A DNA stretch of 15,685 nucleotides, taken from the NCBI GenBank assembly GCA_002365025.1, contig DEYX01000276.1:516-16200 (forward strand), read 5' to 3'. Made by a program: the position numbers and the translations under genes. Of the stretch, positions 6,315 to 13,472 are shown piece by piece (the stretch's first letter is position 1; each line of letters opens with the position of its first letter). A model generated the notes under the pieces. That model did not search any database and was not told the origin of the DNA. It worked only from the letters and a program-made list of their open reading frames with translations. This DNA is from Hungatella sp. UBA3147. Its GTDB lineage: Bacteria; Bacillota; Clostridia; Lachnospirales; Lachnospiraceae.

Positions 6315-6521
6315 CTATTCGGATTGACTGCCCAATATCTCTTTTCCATATTTGTAATCAACATCAGTATAAAGAGCCGTATATTCATTAAGTTTGTTAT
6401 CTGATGGCATAGGTTCAATTTCAACGCTTGTTTCGTATCCATTGCTATTTGATATAGTATTACAACCCGTTAGACTTATAGCGATAGCCAATACTAAAAA
6501 AATTCTGCTTTTCAAAATCAT
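6315..6521 (-). CDS. Small lipoprotein
   Basis: The 68-residue product begins MILKSRIFLVLAIAISLTGC: a basic N-terminus, a hydrophobic stretch and a lipobox LTGC with the lipidated Cys at residue 20, so signal peptidase II processing and membrane anchoring are expected. The mature part is short, acidic and polar (SVEIEPMPSDNKLNEYTALY) with no recognised domain. The ATG at 6521 has an AAAGG ribosome site. A mature chain of about 48 residues is short for a lipoprotein, and the next ORF starts 8 bases after the stop in another frame, so a frameshifted longer lipoprotein is possible. Confidence 0.65.
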   Translation of the reverse strand: MILKSRIFLVLAIAISLTGCNTISNSNGYETSVEIEPMPSDNKLNEYTALYTDVDYKYGKEILGSQSE

Positions 6522-6548
6522 TTTTACCTTTCATGATTATATTATTAA

Positions 6549-6836
6549 TTACTTGAAAGTAGTTGTGCCGGTTCCTTTTAAATATGTATCTTTATTGGGC
6601 AGTTTAGTCTCATTTTTCACTTGTATAGCTAGAGTTGTACCTGTTGGTACATTCGTAAATCTTACGCCCCCATTTTTATTATCTGCTTTACCTTTATATG
6701 AAAAAATCGGAGTTTTACTATCTTGCATTATAGATACTATATAATATTGATCGCTTGATGTATAAGTCGCGCCCGTCTCATGATTTTTAAGAAGTGCTTG
6801 ATCGTTTAGAACAAACGTTCGTTTCGTGATTAAAAA
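6549..6836 (-). pseudogene. 5'-truncated secreted-protein remnant
   Basis: The minus-strand frame is open from 6836 to TAA 6551-6549 and gives coherent protein text, including LLKNHETGATYTSSDQYY, SIMQDSKTPIFSYKGKADN, GVRFTNVPTGTTLAIQVKN and YLKGTGTTTFK. Only internal methionines exist, there is no ribosome site, and the frame begins right against the frameshifted end of lexA. It therefore looks like the C-terminal beta domain of an exported protein whose front was removed by a deletion. An alternative is a small gene with a start I fail to see. No named family recognised. Confidence 0.55.
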
Positions 6837-7483
6837 TTAAAACCACTAATTGTGGCTCTGATTTGCTTTGCTAATGTATTCCCAGCCTTAAGACACCAAT
6901 CACTTTTCCTAAAATCTTTACATGATTTACAATAATAGGACTCATAGAGTCGTTTTCTGGTTGCAAACGAAAATAACCTATAAAATCTCTTAACGGTAGC
7001 CGAATCACCTATTAAAGCTACTACTATTTCACCATTTTCGGCTATTGGACATTGTTCTACAATGATCTGATCCCCATCTAAAATACCTGCCTTTATCATG
7101 CTGTTTCCCCTGATTTTTAACATAAAAGTCTCGGCGTTTGGTAGCAGGTCTGCTGGTATAGGAAAATAGTTATCGACCTTTTCTTCTGCATATAGTGGTT
7201 GTCCAGCTGCTACGGTTCCAAGTAGCGGAACTCTTACAACTTCCCTACGTGTCAGCTGAAAGCAATCGTCTATGATCTCAATGGTTCTTGGCTTGGTTGG
7301 GTCTCTTCTTATGTATCCCTTTTTCTCAAGCGTTTCCAAGTGAGAATGGACAGATGATGTTGATTTTAAACTGACCGCTTCGCAAATCTCCCTGACTGCC
7401 GGTGGATAACCTCTATCATTAATTGATTCTTTTACATAATCAAATATTTGCTTTTGTATTTTACTCATTCTAACATTTCTCAT
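6830..7483 (-). pseudogene. lexA: lexA, SOS repressor, C-terminal frameshift
   Basis: The start is ATG 7483-7481 (product begins MRNVRMSKIQ), served by AAAGGTGGG and lying just after the promoter; the longer upstream frame runs through the promoter and is not used. Residues 6-70 are the LexA winged helix (QIFDYVKESINDRGYPPAVR). The self-cleavage pair is A93-G94 in TVAAGQP. Catalytic Ser128 (RGNSM) and Lys165 (SATVKRFY) are present. After about residue 169 the frame changes: the annotated frame gives 48 unrelated residues to 6830. The next frame encodes the expected end, RLQPENDSM then PIIVNHVKILGKVIGVLRL, with a stop at 6873-6871. Compared with the usual KRFYxxxGxFRLQ spacing I infer a loss of about 8 bases near 6968-6983. 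Loss of the last strands should disturb dimerisation. A sequencing error is possible. Confidence 0.85.
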
Positions 7484-7508
7484 AGGTATGCCCACCTTTC
7501 TATATTGT

Positions 7509-7537
7509 ATCATAACACATGTAGCGGAAAAATGCAA
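7509..7537 (-). promoter_or_regulatory. lexA promoter
   Basis: On the minus strand TTGCAT (7537-7532) and TATGAT (7514-7509) are 17 bases apart, with the TG extension just before the -10 box (TGTTATGAT, 7517-7509). Transcription would start about 20 bases before the lexA start codon, inside the longer open frame, which settles the choice of start. Confidence 0.7.
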
Positions 7538-7548
7538 ACATATGTTCT
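7535..7548. promoter_or_regulatory. LexA operator (SOS box)
   Basis: AGAACATATGTTTG on the minus strand is a near-palindrome fitting the Gram-positive consensus CGAAC-N4-GTTCG: GAAC-ATAT-GTTT in the core. It overlaps the -35 box of the lexA promoter, the usual place for autorepression. Confidence 0.75.
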
Positions 7549-7557
7549 GCAATGATC

Positions 7558-7594
7558 AAAAAAATTGCCAAACACCCAATGAGGATATTTGGCA
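7558..7594 (-). terminator. Rho-independent terminator after the coiled-coil gene
   Basis: TGCCAAAT and GTTTGGCA (minus strand, arms 7594-7587 and 7573-7566) form an 8-bp stem with one wobble around a 13-base loop. It is followed by ATTTTTTT. It separates the coiled-coil gene from lexA, which has its own promoter. Confidence 0.75.
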
Positions 7595-7606
7595 CAATTC
7601 TTTGTT

Positions 7607-7840
7607 TTAAATATTTTCTTTTGATGTAAGTAATTCTTTTAATTCCGTTACTGACATATTCTTTTCTTCTAGTAATGCAGAAACCTCTTTGTACTCTTCA
7701 AGCTGAAGCTCTTCCTGAATTTGTTTCTCTTTTTCCTGAAGTGTTTTGATTGCTGTCTTATATTGTTCTATCGAATCTTGTGTATTTTTTAGTTCTTCTT
7801 ATAATTTTTCTACTGGTGATTTGCGAACGCCTCTTGCCAT
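7607..7840 (-). pseudogene. Small coiled-coil protein gene interrupted by one TAA
   Basis: ATG 7840-7838 has a clear ribosome site (GGAGG, 7-base spacer). The frame reads MARGVRKSPVEKL, then TAA at 7801-7799, then continues EELKNTQDSIEQYKTAIKTL and on through heptad-like Glu/Lys/Leu text to NMSVTELKELLTSKENI and a second TAA at 7609-7607. With the first stop ignored the product would be about 77 residues: a basic N-terminus, a long coiled coil, and a short C-terminal helix resembling small coiled-coil proteins of clostridial conjugative elements (DUF4315-like, from memory). The stop is one change from CAA (Gln), the residue expected there. Everything downstream is intact, so the mutation is recent or the stop is bypassed. 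Neighbouring lexA is also broken. Confidence 0.7.
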
Positions 7841-7859
7841 AAATAAGCCTCCATCTTTT

Positions 7860-7881
7860 ATAATCTGAATATATAGATTAT
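7860..7881. promoter_or_regulatory. Inverted repeat overlapping the -10 region
   Basis: ATAATCT (7860-7866) and AGATTAT (7875-7881) are perfect inverted arms around 8 bases. The element overlaps the minus-strand extended -10 box TGTTATAAT (7885-7877) and the expected transcription start of the coiled-coil gene, so it could be an operator or a hairpin at the mRNA start. Confidence 0.45.
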
Positions 7882-7926
7882 AACATAAAATTTGTAGTTG
7901 TATACTATAAACTTTGATTCAGCGAT

Positions 7927-7954
7927 ATTATTCCTGTTGTCAACTAGTTGTCAA
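7927..7954 (-). promoter_or_regulatory. Tandem TTGACAAC boxes, possible second promoter
   Basis: On the minus strand TTGACAAC occurs twice (7954-7947 and 7943-7936), spaced 3 bases apart, with a CAACTAGTTG palindrome across the join (7941-7950). The upstream copy is a perfect -35 box with AATAAT (7932-7927) 16 bases downstream. The 11-base periodicity would put two copies on one DNA face. Confidence 0.4.
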
Positions 7955-8299
7955 ATAATAATTCATTAAGCGCTTCAAGCCAAGCATATATAAGGGTTTT
8001 AATTAAAGTCAAAAACTCTTTGTACTTATTCAGAAATAAAAGAAAAATTTTCAAATATGTTGTAGTGATACAGTACCCCCTGCAACTACAGTGCCCTCTA
8101 CAAATTTTATCCAATAAATTTCATGATTCCAACTGCTGCCACAGCATTGTTATTGTTTGCATATATCTGGAATATGTTTTCATTTCACATCTGGCACAAC
8201 AATTATTTGCAAACACAATCAAGGATATTCTCTGTTAAACAGATAATCTCCACATAAAATTATTGAACTACAGATTGATCCCATAGCAAAATAGGGCTT
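7955..8299. other. Intergenic stretch, no supportable gene
   Basis: All frames are broken or lack starts. Minus-strand frames give short protein-like pieces (KIFLLFLNKYKEFLTLIKTL then IYAWLEALNELLFDN near 7945-8060) without ribosome sites. The plus-strand 96-codon frame looks like a shadow. No T-run terminator is seen directly after the subtilase stop at 8300. This is where AT-rich decayed DNA meets the compact right-hand gene block. Confidence 0.4.
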
Positions 8300-9973
8300 T
8301 TAGCTTAAGTTTTCGAAAACACCCAGAATATTAATGAGTCCGTATCCCCATATGGAATTTGGGTAAGTGACAGCGGCACTCCGGGTGGCCCCGCGTACCA
8401 TAAGGTGGCTGATTTCCCTTCCTGTAATGGTTGTGTAATTTCCACGGTTAATCGCCCACTCCATATACATGGCAACAATACCGGCGGCATGTGCAGCTGC
8501 AGCTCCCGTACCGGAGGCACTACCGTAACGGTTGCCTGGAAGAGGACATGTAATCTGGTAACCGGGCGCTGCAAGATCCGGGACAATTATACCGGATGCA
8601 GAATAGCCTCTGCTTGAATCGGCCAGAATGCTGTCATTGTATTGATTGTAAGCAGTTACCGTAAGCGTATATCTGGTATTTCCCGGATTCGTCACAGTAA
8701 TGTCCGGAGTTGATTCAGGAAAGAATGTATCCTGGGATATAATAGGGCCCGAAGGCAGCCATGTGTCGAAAATGGAGGGCTGAGAGTCTATACTGACAAC
8801 ACTTATCCTCCATAAGCCTGCCCTCGCCTGCTGAAAGCGCATAATGATGAGCTGTGCTCCGGCATCTTCCTCCAAGACAAAGCTATTGACGTAAAGTATG
8901 GTGGACTCAAAATTAAAAGTGTATTTAAGGCACTCGTTTAAACGCGGATAAATATCCTGCGTAGTTTCACCGGTTGGTGAGGTAAGTTTAATGGTCATCC
9001 GGAACGGAGAGTAATTCCAGAGTTCAAAGAAGAAATCCGGATCAAGATCTCCGATGTGTAATTCAAAATCCCTGTAGAAATCAGGCGACGTAAGGTCTCC
9101 CCGGAAATGTCTTCTGTTATTTCCTTCGTTTCCTGCAGAAATGCATGGCGATACGCCGTGAAAAGTCGCCAAATTGTTTATGTATTCTGAAAACATTCCA
9201 ATTCCATTATGTCCTCCCTGGCTTGTGCCTACTCCAATGCACAGAACCAGCGGCCTGCTAAGTTGTCTGGCCACAGAATTGATATATTCAATCCCCATTA
9301 CAATATCTGATTCCTGATAGCAGTCAATGTCACTCCTGACAGAAAAGATTTTCCGGTTATATTCCTTTGCCTGTTTCAGTTTTACAACCACCAGTTCCGC
9401 TTCAGGAGCAACTCCTTGGAACTCCTCAGCCATATTAGGGGTTCCGGCAGCGATTCCTGCCAGCATGGTACCGTGCCCATTGTCATCCCTGGTTGGTACG
9501 ATGGAGGTAGGGTTGGCGGCACTCAGTGCAATATTAATTTGAAATTTTTTATATTCTGATCCAAAGGCAAATCTCTGGGGTGGAGTACCCCCTTCCAGTG
9601 TCTGGTCCCAAATGGAATATATCCGGGTGGTCCCATCCGCGTTACGAAATGCCCTGTGCTCATAATCAATTCCTGTATCAACAAAACCTATTAATATTCC
9701 CTGTCCAAAAAGAGAAAAATTAGGATTTCCCTGAACGGACGAAACACCGGATTTTTCCAGGCTAATCGTGGAATTCAGTGTATAAAGAAGCGGAAAACTG
9801 GCGTATGGCTGATTTCCGAGAAAACACATGGAAAATTCGCTGGCCGGCACATGGAAAATAGAATACCTGTCATTGATCGCTATAGAACTCCCATACTTTC
9901 GATACAGATCTGCAAAAGAACTGCTTATTATTAAGTCCAAATTATTTTCATCATTAATGATAATGCCCTCCAT
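8300..9973 (-). CDS. Csp-like S8 (subtilisin) family protein lacking the catalytic Ser
   Basis: The 557-residue protein resembles clostridial Csp subtilases, which act on or signal to the cortex lytic enzyme SleC during spore germination. Residues 1-75 look like the short prodomain. The S8 core has Asp99 (GFVDTGID), His167 (DDNGHGTMLAGIAAG) and oxyanion Asn282 (SAGNEG). An insert from about 300 to 450 corresponds to the jelly-roll typical of Csp. The Ser motif, normally GTS, reads SGTGAAAAHAAG, with Gly490 where Ser should be. There is no signal peptide. The ATG lies 3 bases after the stop of the spoIID-like gene (TAA GTA ATG). No good ribosome site precedes it, while GGAGGG lies just inside, so coupling to the upstream gene is likely. 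I infer a pseudoprotease comparable in concept with CspC and CspA of C. difficile. A subfamily with Gly there by descent is equally possible. Confidence 0.85.
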   Translation of the reverse strand: MEGIIINDENNLDLIISSSFADLYRKYGSSIAINDRYSIFHVPASEFSMCFLGNQPYASFPLLYTLNSTISLEKSGVSSVQGNPNFSLFGQGILIGFVDTGIDYEHRAFRNADGTTRIYSIWDQTLEGGTPPQRFAFGSEYKKFQINIALSAANPTSIVPTRDDNGHGTMLAGIAAGTPNMAEEFQGVAPEAELVVVKLKQAKEYNRKIFSVRSDIDCYQESDIVMGIEYINSVARQLSRPLVLCIGVGTSQGGHNGIGMFSEYINNLATFHGVSPCISAGNEGNNRRHFRGDLTSPDFYRDFELHIGDLDPDFFFELWNYSPFRMTIKLTSPTGETTQDIYPRLNECLKYTFNFESTILYVNSFVLEEDAGAQLIIMRFQQARAGLWRISVVSIDSQPSIFDTWLPSGPIISQDTFFPESTPDITVTNPGNTRYTLTVTAYNQYNDSILADSSRGYSASGIIVPDLAAPGYQITCPLPGNRYGSASGTGAAAAHAAGIVAMYMEWAINRGNYTTITGREISHLMVRGATRSAAVTYPNSIWGYGLINILGVFENLS

Positions 9974-9976
9974 TAC

Positions 9977-10897
9977 TTATTCAGAATTTAAAGCAATATT
10001 ATTATAAAAATAAGGAAGAATTTGTTCCGCCGTCCAGCCTTCCTCTGCTTTGCACCTGGCTCCAAACTGGCTCATGCCATATCCGTGCCCAATTCCCTGG
10101 CAGACCACCCGGATCCCCACTTCATATTCTTCAAAACTAAAGGCTGCGGAGGGAAGTCCAAGAACCCTCTGAATTTCCTCTCCCGTATAAACCTTGGTAC
10201 CAATCTGGATCTGCCCCACATATCCCCCCTCATCCCGGAGTACGATCTGGATGCTTCCCGGAATCTGATCTGCCTTCACAGGTACGTCTCCGGAAATCTG
10301 ATTGATTTTTTCTGCAAAATCTTCTTTTTTATATGCAACCATAGTGAGATAACCTTCCGCTTCCACATCCCTGGAACAGGCAACCTCTTGCAAATACGGA
10401 TGGTTTTCATCTCCTGCTCTTGTCTTTCCGGTGCTTGCCCGGTGAAATAAGGGATCGATCAGCTTCCCGTCATACATCATGACCATCGACCTGGTAGACC
10501 GGACTGCGTTTTCCACTGCCTGATAGCTGGCAACAAAGGATTCGCTTCCCCACAGCTTTTCCATCTGCTGTTCCTCCAGATACTCCATGTGAAGTTCCGA
10601 TTCTTTCACTTCATTTTGCCCGTTCATTTTTCCGTAGATGTATGTCCTGGCAATGATCGCCTGGGCCCTTAAAGCCTCCCTGCCATAATCGGCCGGCATC
10701 TGCTTAGCCACCACGCCGGGAAGATATTCTTCCACATCCATATAGGATTCTCCGCTTTTCCGGTCCAGAATGATCTTCTTACCGCTGGTGATCATGGGAA
10801 ACTCCTTCTTCTCCTCGATCTTTCCCGTCCATGCCATGGTAATTATGTATGGAAACAACAGCGCAAGAAGACACGCCATAACCGCTTTTTTTATCAT
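9977..10897 (-). CDS. spoIID: SpoIID/LytB family sporulation protein
   Basis: The 306-residue product has one N-terminal membrane anchor (about residues 4-22, VMACLLALLFPYIITMAW) and an extracytoplasmic SpoIID domain. SpoIID is a lytic transglycosylase that cuts glycan strands during engulfment of the forespore, working with SpoIIP and SpoIIM. Visible hallmarks are VEEYLPGVVAKQMPADYGRE with the presumed catalytic Glu74 in REALRAQ, FHRASTGKTR at 161-170, and the signature GIGHGYGMSQFGA at 268-280. Length is slightly under that of B. subtilis SpoIID. The ATG is preceded by AAGGGTGGT. It follows a terminator and sits directly before the Csp-like gene, so the two should share a sporulation-timed transcript. 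Whether it is the main SpoIID or a paralogue of the SpoIID/LytB family cannot be told here. Confidence 0.88.
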   Translation of the reverse strand: MIKKAVMACLLALLFPYIITMAWTGKIEEKKEFPMITSGKKIILDRKSGESYMDVEEYLPGVVAKQMPADYGREALRAQAIIARTYIYGKMNGQNEVKESELHMEYLEEQQMEKLWGSESFVASYQAVENAVRSTRSMVMMYDGKLIDPLFHRASTGKTRAGDENHPYLQEVACSRDVEAEGYLTMVAYKKEDFAEKINQISGDVPVKADQIPGSIQIVLRDEGGYVGQIQIGTKVYTGEEIQRVLGLPSAAFSFEEYEVGIRVVCQGIGHGYGMSQFGARCKAEEGWTAEQILPYFYNNIALNSE

Positions 10898-10946
10898 TCC
10901 GAATCACCACCCTTTCCATCTTCCTGTCCCCTTGTTCAATATATGC

Positions 10947-10983
10947 AAAAAAACGCTCCGGAATCACTTCCGGAACGTTTTTA
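10947..10983 (-). terminator. Rho-independent terminator after glgP
   Basis: Arms 10951-10963 and 10968-10980 pair over 13 bp with one G-T wobble around a 4-base loop (GTGA on the minus strand), followed on the minus strand by seven T in total. It lies 8 bases after the glgP stop and isolates the spoIID-csp unit. Confidence 0.92.
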
Positions 10984-10988
10984 CAATC

Positions 10989-13451
10989 TTATACTTCTTC
11001 CAGCTCTACCTTTACCTTCTCTAAGTGCCAGATATCCTTTACATATTCTTCGATGGTTCGGTCTGAGGTAAACTTGCCGCTGTTTGCAACATTTAATATG
11101 GCAGCCTTCGCCCACCACGCTTCATCCCGGTAGGCCTGGTCGATCCGGCGCTGGGCTTCTGCATAAGAAGGGAAATCCTTTAAAATAAAGTACGTGTCCG
11201 CACGGTCACTGCTCTGTGTATTTAATAAGGAATTATAAATATCGCGGAACAGTTCCGGGTTCTGGGGAGAATAATAGCCGTTGATCAGCTGCATCAGCAC
11301 CCTGCGTATCTCGTAGTTGTTGTTGAAAATCTCCATGGGATTATATCCGCCCTCGTTCTCATAGCGGATTACCTCGTCGGAAGACATACCGAAGATAAAG
11401 GCATTCTCCGCTCCCACTTCCTCAACGATTTCCACATTGGCTCCATCCATGGTTCCAAGGGTCAGGGCACCGTTTAACATAAATTTCATATTACCGGTAC
11501 CGGAGGCCTCTTTGCTTGCCGTGGATATCTGTTCGCTTACATCTGCCGCAGCAAAGATGATTTCCGCATTGGATACTTTATAATCCTCAATAAACACGAC
11601 CTTGATCTTACCGCCGATGCTCCTGTCGTTATTAATCACATCAGCCACCGCGTTGATCAGCTTAATGGTCAGCTTTGCACGCTCATAGCCTGCCGCAGCC
11701 TTTGCGCCGAACAAAAAGGTCCTGGGAACCATATCAAGGTTTGGGTTATCCTTTAGCTGATTGTACAAATACATTACGTGCAGGATGTTCATAAGCTGCC
11801 GCTTGTATTCATGGAGACGCTTTACCTGAACATCAAACATGGATCTTGGATCCACTTCAATGCCGTTATGCTCTTTAATATATTTTGCCAGGCGCACCTT
11901 GTTCTGGTATTTGATGTCCATAAACTCCTGCCGGCACCTGGGGTCATCGGCATAGATTGCAAGACGGTGTATATGAGGCAGATTGGTGATCCAGTCGTTT
12001 CCGATCTTTCTTGTCACCCATTCGGCCAAAAGGGGATTTCCATGCAGAAGGAACCGCCTCTGGGTGATGCCGTTTGTCTTATTGTTGAATTTCTCCGGCA
12101 TCATCTGATAGAAGTCTTTTAGCTCCTGGTTCTTTAAAATTTCTGTATGAAGTCTGGCAACACCATTTACCGAGAAGCCTCCCACAATGGCCAGATTGGC
12201 CATGCGGACCTGACCATCGTAAACGATGGACATTTTCCGAAGCTTTTCCTGGCTGCCCGGATACATCTCCATGATTTTCTGCTGGAATCTCCGGTTTATC
12301 TCTTCTACGATCTGATAGATTCTGGGAAGCAGTCTGGAAAACAGCTCAATGGGCCATTTTTCCAAAGCTTCCGACATAATGGTATGGTTGGTATAGGCGC
12401 AGGTCTTTGTCGTGATCTCCCATGCTTCATCCCAACTTAAGCTGTAATCATCAAGAAGGATTCTCATAAGCTCCGGGACTGCCACGGTGGGATGGGTATC
12501 ATTCAGCTGGAAAACCGTCTTTTCGAAGAACTTATGTATATCTTCATGCTTTTCCATGTACTTCATTACCGCTCTCTGTACACTGGCGGATATAAAGAAG
12601 TACTGCTGTTTCAAACGGAGTTCTTTTCCTGCATAATGGTTGTCGTTGGGATAAAGGACCTCTACGATGGTTTTCGCCAGGTTTTCCTGTTCCACTGCCT
12701 TCTGGTAATCACCTCTGTCAAAGGAATCCAGACTGAAGGTATTGATGGCCTGTGCGTCCCAGATCCTTAAGGTGTTCACTACATTGTTTCCATATCCTAC
12801 GATGGGCATATCATAGGGAACTGCCAGGACAGACTGATATCCCTCCTGGATAAAGCGTTCCCTTCCATTTTCCCTTATGGTATTGACATAGCCTCCGAAC
12901 TTAACCTCTGTGGCATATTCGGCACGGCGCAGTTCAAATGGATAGCCGTTTTTCAGCCAGTCGTCAGGAACTTCCACCTGAAATCCGCCTTCTATTTTCT
13001 GTTTGAACATGCCGTACCGGTATCGGATGCCGCAGCCATAAGCCGGATACCCGAGAGTTGCCAGGGAATCCAGGAAGCAGGCCGCAAGACGGCCCAGCCC
13101 CCCGTTTCCAAGAGCCGGATCAGGCTCCTGGTCCTCTATGGTGTTTAAATCAAAGCCCAGTTCTTCAAGAACTTCCTTAACTTCCGGCTGAGCCATAATG
13201 CTTATGATGTTATTGCCCAGAGCGCGGCCCATAAGGAATTCCATTGACAGATAATAAAGGGTTTTTACATCCTGATCTTCATACGCCTTATGGGTTGCGA
13301 TCCATTCATCTATGATAACATCTTTTACTGCATAAGCCACTGCCTGGTACATCTGCTCCGGAGTAGCCTCATCAACTGTCTTGCGGAATACATTCTTCAT
13401 GTTAAACAGAACACTTTTCTTAAAGATCTCCTTATCAAATCCCATACTCAT
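10989..13451 (-). CDS. glgP: Glycogen/maltodextrin phosphorylase
   Basis: The 820-residue GT35 enzyme releases glucose-1-phosphate from alpha-1,4-glucan chains in the cytosol using pyridoxal phosphate. The N-terminal half has YYLSMEFLMGRALGNN and the ALGNGGLGRLAACFLDS glucan/phosphate region. The C-terminal half has FNNKTNGITQRRFLL, FDVQVKRLHEYKRQLMN and the cofactor-binding GTGNMKFMLNGALTLGTMDG, where Lys656 is the PLP lysine. Length matches E. coli GlgP (815). The start at 13451 has AGGAGG with a 9-base spacer; a second ATG two codons later is less well placed. It follows ileS by 21 bases with no terminator between, so they are probably co-transcribed. Spore-formers store glycogen before sporulation, which fits the sporulation genes downstream but does not prove a link. 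Confidence 0.97.
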   Translation of the reverse strand: MSMGFDKEIFKKSVLFNMKNVFRKTVDEATPEQMYQAVAYAVKDVIIDEWIATHKAYEDQDVKTLYYLSMEFLMGRALGNNIISIMAQPEVKEVLEELGFDLNTIEDQEPDPALGNGGLGRLAACFLDSLATLGYPAYGCGIRYRYGMFKQKIEGGFQVEVPDDWLKNGYPFELRRAEYATEVKFGGYVNTIRENGRERFIQEGYQSVLAVPYDMPIVGYGNNVVNTLRIWDAQAINTFSLDSFDRGDYQKAVEQENLAKTIVEVLYPNDNHYAGKELRLKQQYFFISASVQRAVMKYMEKHEDIHKFFEKTVFQLNDTHPTVAVPELMRILLDDYSLSWDEAWEITTKTCAYTNHTIMSEALEKWPIELFSRLLPRIYQIVEEINRRFQQKIMEMYPGSQEKLRKMSIVYDGQVRMANLAIVGGFSVNGVARLHTEILKNQELKDFYQMMPEKFNNKTNGITQRRFLLHGNPLLAEWVTRKIGNDWITNLPHIHRLAIYADDPRCRQEFMDIKYQNKVRLAKYIKEHNGIEVDPRSMFDVQVKRLHEYKRQLMNILHVMYLYNQLKDNPNLDMVPRTFLFGAKAAAGYERAKLTIKLINAVADVINNDRSIGGKIKVVFIEDYKVSNAEIIFAAADVSEQISTASKEASGTGNMKFMLNGALTLGTMDGANVEIVEEVGAENAFIFGMSSDEVIRYENEGGYNPMEIFNNNYEIRRVLMQLINGYYSPQNPELFRDIYNSLLNTQSSDRADTYFILKDFPSYAEAQRRIDQAYRDEAWWAKAAILNVANSGKFTSDRTIEEYVKDIWHLEKVKVELEEV

Positions 13452-13472
13452 TCTACAAGGCCTCCTAACCGT

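Noticed and set aside
6394..6744. 116-codon plus-strand hydrophobic ORF
   Set aside because: It is antisense to the lipoprotein gene and the truncated secreted-protein relic, whose translations are far more convincing.
7484..7552. Upstream extension of lexA (MQNICLHFSATC...)
   Set aside because: The extension covers the promoter and SOS box, so it would not be transcribed; the ribosome site fits the ATG at 7483.
7948..8238. 96-codon plus-strand ORF
   Set aside because: No ribosome site, overlaps promoter-like elements of the opposite strand, and its sequence is low-complexity with no domain.
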